DNA from: Oceanobacillus rekensis
GTDB lineage: Bacteria; Bacillota; Bacilli; Bacillales; Amphibacillaceae
Reading direction: 5' to 3'
DNA: 64,000 nucleotides
Assembly (NCBI RefSeq): GCF_002153375.1
Contig: NZ_MTBQ01000001.1
Location: 620,001 to 684,000 of the forward strand
This document shows positions 57,038 through 64,000 of this stretch, piece by piece. Both the position numbers and the translations under genes were made by a program. Position 1 is the stretch's first letter, and each line of letters opens with the position of its first letter. A model generated the notes under the pieces. It ran no database searches and had not been told where the DNA came from. It saw nothing but the letters and a program-made list of their open reading frames with translations.

Positions 57038-57241
57038 ATGAAATTCGGTTTGCGAAAACCAAGCTTGAAGAAAAGAATATCTGCAAAAACGAGTATTAAA
57101 CGCCAAGTCGTCCATCGAGCAGGGTTAAAGATGCCAAAAGGCAAAGGATGGGTTCGTAATCCCAAGAAATATGCCTACAATAAGGTTTACAACAAAACAT
57201 CATTTGATATATTTAAATTGTTTAAGAAGTTATTTAGGTAA
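57038..57241 (+). CDS. Small very basic protein, 67 residues
   Basis: The protein (MKFGLRKPSLKKRISAKTSI ... KGKGWVRNPKKYAYNKVYNK) has about 25 Lys/Arg and few acidic residues, so it likely binds nucleic acid or the membrane surface. It has AGGAGG at good spacing. Similar short basic proteins occur scattered in Bacillaceae genomes, often near mobile elements. No known function. A dispersed repeat starts 25 bases after the stop. Confidence 0.65.
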   Translation: MKFGLRKPSLKKRISAKTSIKRQVVHRAGLKMPKGKGWVRNPKKYAYNKVYNKTSFDIFKLFKKLFR

Positions 57242-57265
57242 TCAAAATGCAATTCTACCAAAATG

Positions 57266-57314
57266 GTGTCACTCCCCACCGCTTTACAGTATTAAAGTAG
57301 TTGGAGACTGGCAC
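57266..57314. repeat. Dispersed hairpin repeat, copy 5
   Basis: GTGTCACTCC-CCACCGCTTTACAG and its partner GTTGGAGACTGGCAC form the family hairpin with two mismatches. It could terminate the small basic protein gene. Confidence 0.7.
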
Positions 57315-57362
57315 CTAGAATTTTGCGGTTACATGGGCTTACCTCTTCATTTGTTTAATTCT

Positions 57363-58538
57363 TTACAGAGTAGCAAGTAGTTCTTTCTCTTTCAGTTTAT
57401 ACTGTTGAAGTGCAGTTCGATAAATCTTCTCGACCTTTTTTACGCACACAGCAGAAGAATAGTCAGAAATTACGTCTAATCTTGCATTTTGACTTATAAA
57501 GTCCCTGTTCTTTAATAACAAATCCAATCCTGTAACAAACTCTTCGTATGATGAAAACTGCCATCCATTAACCCCATCCACAATCAATTTTTCCAAACTT
57601 GGGTCCTTTCGGCAAAGTGGAGGAATCCCATTTGCCATTGCTTCTAAATACGTTAATCCTTGGGTTTCACTATTGGAAGCACTAACAAAGACATCTCCTA
57701 ATTGGTAAAATGCAGATATTTCTTCAGGAAGAACCATTCCTATGAAAATCACTTTTTCCGAAAGTCCTAATTCACATACATACTTTTCTAGAAAACTGCG
57801 ATGTGGGCCATCTCCGACAATCAACAAGGTGAAATTACGTTTTTGTATTGTTGATAGAAAAAGTATTATCTCTTCCAGGTTTTTTTCCTTTGCTAATCGT
57901 CCAACAGATATAAGCACTTTGTGATTACTAGGGATACCAATTGTATCTTTCTGTTTTTGTTTGTTAATATTTTCTACCTTTTTTACATATAACCCCAAAT
58001 TTATTCCTGTAGGTACAACATGAATCTTTTGATTTACACCGTAACCTTCTAACAAACATCGTACTTTGTCCGTAGGGGCAATCACACCCTCGGTATGCTT
58101 TAGAATAGATTTAGTAAACCGTGCAGCCATGGCCTTTCCCCATTTTTTATTAGGTGAGAAATAATGCGTATAATCCTCGTATATGGTGTGGTAGGTATGT
58201 ACAATTGGGATATGAAGCTTTTTCGCTATATGCCTAGCCATTTGAAAGGTACTAAATTCACTTTGGGAATGGATAATGTCCGGCTCCCATTCAATTATAG
58301 CCTTGAGGTATAAATTTTCAGTACCTAATGCTACTCTTGCACCCGGATAGATTTTACCAATTCCTAAAGATCCTATATATGTTACATCATCCTTCTCAAA
58401 CGAGCGCAACTTTCCTGATAATGTTAGTATTCGTACCTCATGTCCAAGATTAATTAATTCTTGATGTAAATTCACAACAGAAGTTACTACCCCATTAATT
58501 ACTGGAGTATAGCACTCCGTTGTAATTAAAATTTTCAT
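57363..58538 (-). CDS. Glycosyltransferase family 4 protein
   Basis: The 391-residue GT-B enzyme starts MKILITTECYTPVINGVVTS, has HTYHTIYEDYTHYF (about residue 113), VISVGRLAKEKN-type donor domain sequence (about residue 205) and the C-terminal ASNSETQGLTYLEAMANGIP with the nucleotide-sugar-binding Glu. It resembles GT4 diacylglycerol glucosyltransferases and cell-surface glycan enzymes. The acceptor is unknown; lipid glycosylation is possible. Transcribed alone with GGGAGG before the ATG. Confidence 0.85.
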   Translation of the reverse strand: MKILITTECYTPVINGVVTSVVNLHQELINLGHEVRILTLSGKLRSFEKDDVTYIGSLGIGKIYPGARVALGTENLYLKAIIEWEPDIIHSQSEFSTFQMARHIAKKLHIPIVHTYHTIYEDYTHYFSPNKKWGKAMAARFTKSILKHTEGVIAPTDKVRCLLEGYGVNQKIHVVPTGINLGLYVKKVENINKQKQKDTIGIPSNHKVLISVGRLAKEKNLEEIILFLSTIQKRNFTLLIVGDGPHRSFLEKYVCELGLSEKVIFIGMVLPEEISAFYQLGDVFVSASNSETQGLTYLEAMANGIPPLCRKDPSLEKLIVDGVNGWQFSSYEEFVTGLDLLLKNRDFISQNARLDVISDYSSAVCVKKVEKIYRTALQQYKLKEKELLATL

Positions 58539-58903
58539 TCTGTTCCTCCCTTATACGGAAAAATTAACTTTTAATTTATTATACTAAAAGTTAATTAAAT
58601 TCCCCTTAAGATAAGGTTAAAATAAGTTTACAATAAGCAAAACTTTATATGTCTAAATTTATTTTCCGCTTTTTGTTCGAGGGTACAGTGGTCGACTCAT
58701 ATTTATCTTATTCTTAACAGCAATGAAGATCCCCTTCCTTCATAATTATCCGATTAATATAGCACTTCTTATTTTCTATCCAGACAACTATCCTTTTGAT
58801 AATCTTTCATGTAAAAGATATAGGAGGCAAAATCCCTCTCTGTCGATGTTTATCTCGTAGGCAAAAGTGAAACAGTAAACTAACAATTAAAAGGAGTGTT
58901 CAT
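58539..58903. other. Divergent promoter region of the glycosyltransferase and MazG genes
   Basis: AT-rich, without a credible gene. It contains the promoters of the two divergent genes; no repeat or RNA structure was seen. Confidence 0.4.
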
Positions 58904-59230
58904 ATGCCAACATATAATAAACTCGTACGTGACCGTATCCCGGAAATCATCGAAAACTCCGGTAAAGATTGTAAGACTGACACTCTAAATCAGGACCGTT
59001 ATATTTTGGAGCTGAAGAAAAAAGTACTTGAAGAAGTGGAAGAATACCAGCGGGCAGCAACTAAAGAAGATGCATTGGAAGAACTGGCTGATCTACTAGA
59101 ATTAATTAATACGCTGGTGAAAGATGTTCATGGCTCCTCCATGGAAGAATTAGAAAAGATCCGATTGGATAATGCTGAGCAGCGTGGCAGCTATGAAGAG
59201 AAAGTCTTTCTTATTGAGGTTGAAGATTAG
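58904..59230 (+). CDS. MazG-like nucleotide pyrophosphohydrolase
   Basis: The 108-residue protein has the all-alpha MazG/phosphoribosyl-ATP pyrophosphohydrolase signature: KLVRDRIPEIIENSGK at the start, KVLEEVEEYQRAA with the EExxE metal site and EELADLLELIN with the second acidic set. It hydrolyses a nucleoside triphosphate to the monophosphate and pyrophosphate, possibly a modified or damaged nucleotide. It converges with the Mrr-type nuclease gene, with a terminator between. Confidence 0.85.
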   Translation: MPTYNKLVRDRIPEIIENSGKDCKTDTLNQDRYILELKKKVLEEVEEYQRAATKEDALEELADLLELINTLVKDVHGSSMEELEKIRLDNAEQRGSYEEKVFLIEVED

Positions 59231-59244
59231 GTGATTATTTGGTA

Positions 59245-59280
59245 AAAGAGATTCCACTGTAATTAGTGGAACCTCTTTTT
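59245..59280 (+). terminator. Intrinsic terminator after the MazG-like gene
   Basis: AGAGATTCCACT (59247-59258) pairs with AGTGGAACCTCT (59265-59276) with one mismatch and is followed by TTTT on the plus strand. Confidence 0.75.
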
Positions 59281-59301
59281 AAAAACATTTTTAAATAAGT
59301 T

Positions 59302-59340
59302 GGTGCCTATTTCCCATCGCAAAGTATTAAAGCGATGACT
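59302..59340. repeat. Dispersed hairpin repeat, truncated copy 6
   Basis: GGTGCCTATTTCCCATCGCAAAGTATTAAAGCGATGA keeps the left arm and core, but the right GGACTGGCAC arm is missing, so it no longer forms the full hairpin. Confidence 0.5.
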
Positions 59341-59344
59341 AGAT

Positions 59345-60001
59345 TTACAGTAAAAAAACTTCACTCTCATTATCAAGTTTTTTGGTTGCTTCTTCTATAA
59401 TTTCAACTAACCTGCTGCCGTTTACTAAGATAATAGGTTTATCCAAAACATAGGATATTGCATGTTTGGTAAATTCTCCAGTCGTTACAAAATATCCCTT
59501 TTCTGCTTTACAATCAATAATAGCGCTATGAAACTTTTGTATTTGTGGCCGGGTTACTTTCGTTCCTTCACCAAAACGTTTGCATTCGGCGATTGCAAAA
59601 TAATCATCTCTATAGATCATTATGTCTTTCCCGCCGTCACCAGTTGGCGGAGTTACATGGGCATCATATCCCATCTGTCTAAACAAATCGCAAACGTAAA
59701 TTTCAAATTGTCTAAAGGGCATCTTTCTTAATTGATTCAAATTCCCCTGTCTTTCCAGCACCTTGCAACGTTCTTCTTTTTCTTTTCGTTCCCTTTTCTG
59801 CTTTAAATTTCTTCTTATCAAGATTATACCTGTTATAACGATGCCGATAATTAACCAACCTACAATAGATAAGCTTGATAACAAGAGTACAATCTGATAG
59901 AAAGCAGCAATTAATAAAAAGCCTGTAAAGAGCATCAAATATAACAGTAAATTACTTTTTTTAATTCTTCCACGTCTAGCCAAATGAATTACCTGCCTCA
60001 T
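59345..60001 (-). CDS. Membrane-anchored Mrr-type restriction endonuclease
   Basis: The 218-residue protein has two N-terminal membrane helices (LLLYLMLFTGFLLIAAFYQI and a second around residues 46-60), a Lys/Arg/Glu-rich coiled segment, and a C-terminal Mrr_cat nuclease fold: FEIYVCDLFRQMGYDA, the catalytic TGDGGKDIMIY and IAECKRFGEG (D...ExK). Mrr-type nucleases cut foreign or modified DNA. A TTG at 60022 would add seven residues; neither start has a strong ribosome binding site. Membrane-tethered nucleases of this kind occur in anti-phage loci, which is a plausible inference. Confidence 0.8.
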   Translation of the reverse strand: MRQVIHLARRGRIKKSNLLLYLMLFTGFLLIAAFYQIVLLLSSLSIVGWLIIGIVITGIILIRRNLKQKRERKEKEERCKVLERQGNLNQLRKMPFRQFEIYVCDLFRQMGYDAHVTPPTGDGGKDIMIYRDDYFAIAECKRFGEGTKVTRPQIQKFHSAIIDCKAEKGYFVTTGEFTKHAISYVLDKPIILVNGSRLVEIIEEATKKLDNESEVFLL

Positions 60002-60275
60002 CTTTTTAGCTAGTATGCCCAAAACGTGGAATCAATTTACAACTTACTTTCTCATATATGGGGAATTATAAAATGTCCTTTCCCAACCATCATTATCAGA
60101 AATGGCGCACTCTATTTCCTTCTCAATTATTATCTAATAATTAAACAGTAACCCAAGTATTTGACCATAGAAACATCCACGAAAGTTTAATTTTCTACTG
60201 TTCGGACTGGGCAATTCTCACATACTTTCGTAAGTCTCAAGCAGTTCACCCCTACAGTAGGCTAAGTGACCTAAA

Positions 60276-62183
60276 TTAATCCTCTTTCTCTGTTCTGTTA
60301 TCTTTGATATAAAACAAGCGGGATAAAACGATACCCAACACACCAATACCCATAAATAATCCAGCACGGACAATGAGGTCGAGGAAGGCTAGGTCGACAA
60401 ATACAAGCTTAACAAGTGTCAGGAAAAGTAGCCCAATCCCCAAAAGGCGGACAGATTTCTTCTGATAAACAAATCCTGCAATCAAACAGCCTGTTGCATA
60501 GAGAGCCCAGCCAATCGATATGGACATCACTTCAATACTCACTGATTGATTGACAGTCAGTGCTGTAATAAGTTTTGTAATAAAGGTCAAATGAATCGTT
60601 ACGTTTACTGCTACCACTACCATATGAAAGTAGCGATTGATTTCTGTCCGTACCAATTGATACAAAATATATAAAGAAATAATCACCCCAATCCATAATA
60701 AGGTTTCCAAACTGATAGCCTGATAGAGGTTTGGTATTTTCATCAAAAACAGGACATGTGCAGCAAGCAGGACACCTGTCAGTATTTGCTGCACATGATT
60801 TTCTACAAACGGTTTTAAGAGAATATGCATGGCATAAAGCGTTCCAATCAATAAAAGCATGTTGAATAAATCCCAACTCCATAGATCATACAGCGGATCA
60901 GCAACAACCATTAATGCGGTTAAAAAATAAATGATCAGTCCGATAAACCTTTGTGCGAAAACATGGAAATAGTATCCGATATACGTGGCGAATAAACCTA
61001 CAATCAAATACATGGAAAAAATCATATCCGAATTATTCAAGCCCTCAAAAATGATACAAGACAGACCAATTGTTGAAAGGACAATGGACAGCGGAAATAA
61101 TTCTTCCCTTTTCCGCAGATGGGAATAATAGGCAACGGTGCCATATCGAATGGTGGCAATGACCACATAGAGCAGATAATACAGATCCTGATCGATGGCA
61201 TCAAAACCACCTTTTGTCCAAAGCAATGTCGCTATAAAACTGGTAAACAGAACAGGAAATGTCCCTCTATTATTCATCTTTTTAAAATAGAGGGTGCCAA
61301 AGATCAATTCATGCTGCAGGATCATACCCACTGCCATCCAGACGAAAACAATCGAATCATATTGGAAAGCAGACATGGACAATGTTAGAAAGACAAGATG
61401 AAGCAGTACTGCAGCAATATAGAAAAGCTTCTTATATTGCATGCGAACGGCGAAAATTAATAATGCAATATAGAAGAGCAGTTCATAGCCAATCACAAGA
61501 AAAATCTCATTAGTATCTGTCTCTCCCTGGACGAGAAATGGGATTAAATAGCCAAATGCCGTCATCATGATCCCCATTGCCTCTGATTTATGGCGGTGGG
61601 CTAAATAAATTCCCATGGCAACCCAGAGAACATTCAGGAAAAAGGCAAACCCGGCTGGAATCATACCATATAAAATATGCATCGCAAACGTTGACAATAG
61701 AAGAATCGCAACAGAACCGGATACAAGCACCTTTCCTAATGCATGATGATCGCGCTTGATTTGTTTCTCGCCGATGTATAAAAGTAAAATTGCAGCAAGA
61801 AAACCAGTAATAACTCGATTCGTCTCATTTAATATTCCTGCATCGACCGCTACTTTGAATCCCCAAATAACTCCTAATAATAGAATGAAAATAAAAATTC
61901 TTGGCAGCCAGACCCTACCAATCAGATTTTCCCAATCAACCGGCTCCTTTCTAGTATCCATTGCAGTTTTCTTCGGTGTTTCAAAAGGATTGGGCGGTTC
62001 GGTGGTTCTTGGCTTTACGATTTGTTGCTTATAATCAGTTGTATTGAGCGTATCCTCTGATCTTGGCTCTTGCTTCGGCTTGATTGGTTCTTTCTCAGCC
62101 AAACGTTGCTCTTTTAGTAACTGAACATCCATCTCAAGTTGCCTGACTCTCTGCTCTAGCTTAATAACTTTTTCATCTTCCAT
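60276..62183 (-). CDS. DUF2339 multi-pass membrane protein
   Basis: The 635-residue protein begins with a coiled coil (IKLEQRVRQLEMDVQLLKEQ, residues 6-25), a charged Pro/Thr-rich linker to about residue 80, then WENLIGRVWLPRIFIFILLLG and at least fifteen hydrophobic helices. The WENLIG-RVW motif and helix pattern are those of DUF2339. Members are of unknown function. It is transcribed alone and no signal peptide is present. Confidence 0.85.
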   Translation of the reverse strand: MEDEKVIKLEQRVRQLEMDVQLLKEQRLAEKEPIKPKQEPRSEDTLNTTDYKQQIVKPRTTEPPNPFETPKKTAMDTRKEPVDWENLIGRVWLPRIFIFILLLGVIWGFKVAVDAGILNETNRVITGFLAAILLLYIGEKQIKRDHHALGKVLVSGSVAILLLSTFAMHILYGMIPAGFAFFLNVLWVAMGIYLAHRHKSEAMGIMMTAFGYLIPFLVQGETDTNEIFLVIGYELLFYIALLIFAVRMQYKKLFYIAAVLLHLVFLTLSMSAFQYDSIVFVWMAVGMILQHELIFGTLYFKKMNNRGTFPVLFTSFIATLLWTKGGFDAIDQDLYYLLYVVIATIRYGTVAYYSHLRKREELFPLSIVLSTIGLSCIIFEGLNNSDMIFSMYLIVGLFATYIGYYFHVFAQRFIGLIIYFLTALMVVADPLYDLWSWDLFNMLLLIGTLYAMHILLKPFVENHVQQILTGVLLAAHVLFLMKIPNLYQAISLETLLWIGVIISLYILYQLVRTEINRYFHMVVVAVNVTIHLTFITKLITALTVNQSVSIEVMSISIGWALYATGCLIAGFVYQKKSVRLLGIGLLFLTLVKLVFVDLAFLDLIVRAGLFMGIGVLGIVLSRLFYIKDNRTEKED

Positions 62184-62810
62184 CGGTTACCCCCCTGACA
62201 GTTCCTGTCACCACCCGAATATCGGTGTAATATGTCGACTGATAATGATAATTGTGATACATGCTTTTAACTGTATTTTTCAAATTTACTGATCAGTTAT
62301 ATTTTACCACCTTATCATACACATTTATAGTACAGCAAAGAAACATAAAAGAGATCTATAATCTAGTGCTAAAAAGATTCTTAAAACAGCAACATAATCT
62401 ATGTGAAACCTGCTTACTCGTTTTGAAGGGTAATTTTTTGTAATTGTAGTATAGTATTTTTAACGTTTAATTCAACTTTAAACCGAATAGAAGTTTATCA
62501 GATACCTAGTGGCAAGCATACTGTTCTAGTAAAACAACCCATTGAGAGGGTTTGGAAATTAAAAAATTCTGCAGCCATAGAAACGGCTGACATCCAAAAA
62601 ACCTGGCATAATACCGCCAAGCCTACGTTTCACTTACACTGAAATCCTAAAAAGATATATACCCAATCAACATAAAAAAATATTAGCATCCAGAAACCAC
62701 AATGGTATTGGAGGCTAACACATAATTATTCATATGAACTGGAAAAGATTAACGGGTTCCTTTTCTGCGTTCAACCAGAGTGATCCCTTTCCCCAGTGGG
62801 ACGAAAGATA
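62184..62810. other. Intergenic region, two weak hairpins
   Basis: No gene was found in about 630 bases. On the minus strand a hairpin TTAGC-CTCCA/TGGA-GCTAA (about 62683-62719) is followed by T7 and looks like a terminator. A CAGCC/GGCTG stem near 62572-62590 is too short to call. Confidence 0.35.
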
Positions 62811-62859
62811 ATGCCAGCCCCCACCCTTATACAGTATGAAAGAAGTGGGGAACTGGCAT
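62811..62859. repeat. Dispersed hairpin repeat, copy 7
   Basis: ATGCCAGCCCCCAC...GTGGGGAACTGGCAT encloses the TTATACAGTATGAAAG core. Arms pair with two mismatches. It directly follows the 18-base inverted repeat at the end of the broken alcohol dehydrogenase. Confidence 0.7.
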
Positions 62860-62860
62860 T

Positions 62861-62913
62861 GATATCCTAGTGGGAAGCTTAGAAACCATCCCTTCGCTTC
62901 CCACTAGGATATC
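62861..62913. repeat. 18-base perfect inverted repeat overlapping a stop codon
   Basis: GATATCCTAGTGGGAAGC (62861-62878) and its exact complement (62896-62913) flank a 17-base loop. The right arm enters the TGA of the broken dehydrogenase (62912-62914). It may serve as a terminator although it lacks a T-tract. Confidence 0.7.
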
Positions 62914-63932
62914 AGCTGTAATCTGTTACGACATATGTTCCGGTTACTTTAAAGTTACTCATATCTTCAAATATATTCTCTACTTCTGATAATTTAATAT
63001 GGCCAGATACCATTTTACTTGGATTTAATTTATCTTGTGCAACTTGCTCCTACAGAGATGGGAAACGGTAGGCAGGAATACCAAGGGTTGTGATAAAAGA
63101 TTTTTCACCTATGACCATTTCATCAATCGGAATAGGAATAAAACCTCCTTCTTTTTTCGTTGTAACTCCAACTTGAAGGTGACGCCCACCTTTCTTTAAG
63201 CTGTTAATTCCATTTAAGCATGTCTCTGTAATTCCAAGAGCATCTACCGAAACATCCGCTCCACCTTTTGTGATCTCTTTTACAGCTTCAACTGGATTTT
63301 GAGTATTACTATTAATTACATAGTCTGCACCAAGTTTTTTGGCAAGCTCTAGGTTTGCTTCATTAATATCAACACCAATTACAAATGCACCCATGGAAGA
63401 AGCAATTTGAATTGTTGAAAGACCAATACCACCACAACCATTCTCCAGGTAACACATTTACACGATCAACAACACCATGATACGCAGACATGAATCGGCA
63501 ACCAAGTGCTGCTGCATCAGCAAAATTTAAGCTATCAGGAAGATGTATTGCATTACGGTCCCCTTTTGGAATAGCCACATACTCTCCATAACCACCCTGA
63601 TAGGCTGTCCCAGGAACAAGGAAGGAATCACAAAGATGAGTATCACCAGCGATACAATGCGGACATGTCCCATCACTTCCAGAGAATGGAACTATAACAC
63701 GGTCGCCTCGTTTAAAGTTTGTAATATTGCTGCCTACCTCTTCCACAACACCAGCAAATTCATGACCAATGATGGGTTGAATAATCCCATGATCGCCAAT
63801 CCATACATGCCAGTCACTTCGACAAACTCCATTCGCCATTGCTTTTATTAAAATTCCATCTTGATCAATTTCTGGTACCGGAAGATCTTTTACAACTGCT
63901 TTTTTCACATCTTCAATTACTAATGCCTTCAT
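62912..63932 (-). pseudogene. Zinc-dependent alcohol dehydrogenase, frameshift and amber stop
   Basis: From the ATG at 63932 the first part has GHEFAGVVEEVG, NGVCRSDWHVW with the catalytic zinc Cys and the C-x2-C region TCPHCIAGDTHLC. A frame change near 63435, just after NVLPGEW, moves the reading to a Rossmann domain (CGGIGLSTIQIASSMGAFVI, GVDINEANLELAKKLGAD). TAG at 63050-63052 then interrupts FPSL-stop-EQVAQDK, after which the frame continues to TGA at 62912-62914. The intact enzyme would be about 340 residues. Both lesions are needed to explain the reading, so it is non-functional unless sequencing is at fault. Confidence 0.8.
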
Positions 63933-64000
63933 AATAAACTCCCCTTTTATAGTTAATTAAGTAATTTCTAATTAAAATGCTTTCACTATATATGTTATAA

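Noticed and set aside
36696-62859. CRISPR-like reading of the recurrent 50-base repeats
   Set aside because: Copies are kilobases apart or irregularly spaced, diverged, and have no regular spacers or cas genes.

Overview
This window looks like chromosomal DNA of a low-GC, endospore-forming Bacillaceae (an Oceanobacillus/Virgibacillus-type bacterium). The evidence is AT-rich sequence, strong AGGAGG-type ribosome binding sites with many GTG and TTG starts, a CwlC-like amidase, an AprX-like intracellular protease and classical intrinsic terminators. No rRNA, tRNA or CRISPR was seen. Most genes lie on the minus strand. All family calls rest on motifs, lengths and context read directly; no database search was run.

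Layout. 0.2-4.6 kb: an acetoacetate-type module (thioesterase, thiolase, two CoA-transferase subunits) with a divergent LysR regulator. 4.9-5.2 kb: a free-standing small ORF under a promoter carrying helically phased operator repeats. 7.1-13.4 kb: a six-gene, translationally coupled operon (PHP phosphoesterase, TIM-barrel isomerase, SurE phosphatase, then a complete binding-protein ABC importer), best read as uptake and processing of a phosphorylated metabolite. 13.8-17.3 kb: sucrose-6-phosphate hydrolase, a LysR regulator and a divergent YczE-type membrane protein. 17.3-31 kb: accessory genes (a beta-propeller lectin, VOC proteins, a YhdH-type reductase, a rifamycin phosphotransferase, an AraC/GyrI regulator, small membrane proteins, a methyltransferase, a lipoprotein) mixed with several broken genes. 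31-36 kb: a dicarboxylate/amino-acid symporter, an IS3 remnant, an intracellular subtilase, a multidomain cell-wall hydrolase and a decayed subtilase fragment. 36.3-36.7 kb: a mosaic of fragments copied from two other genes of this window.

37-50.7 kb is the main metabolic island. Twelve same-strand genes encode a cyclohexanone-monooxygenase-like Baeyer-Villiger monooxygenase, an esterase, an iron-type alcohol dehydrogenase, an aldehyde dehydrogenase, a two-subunit CoA-transferase, an acyl-CoA dehydrogenase, an enoyl-CoA hydratase, a 3-hydroxyacyl-CoA dehydrogenase, a thiolase, a permease and an IclR regulator. In order of reaction they can carry a cyclic ketone through lactone, hydroxy acid, oxo acid and dicarboxylate to the acyl-CoA and through beta-oxidation. 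This parallels the chn plus dca logic known from Acinetobacter, but sits here in one block in a Bacillota genome.

51.8-64 kb: a DUF4145-like protein, a NADH oxidase with two Rex/Fnr-like sites upstream, a DUF2935 protein, a ParB-like protein, a glycosyltransferase, a MazG-like enzyme, a membrane-anchored Mrr-type nuclease, a DUF2339 membrane protein and a broken zinc alcohol dehydrogenase. A dispersed hairpin repeat of about 50 bp occurs at least seven times between 36.7 and 62.9 kb. The number of decayed genes (at least nine) shows that the regions between the metabolic modules are turning over.
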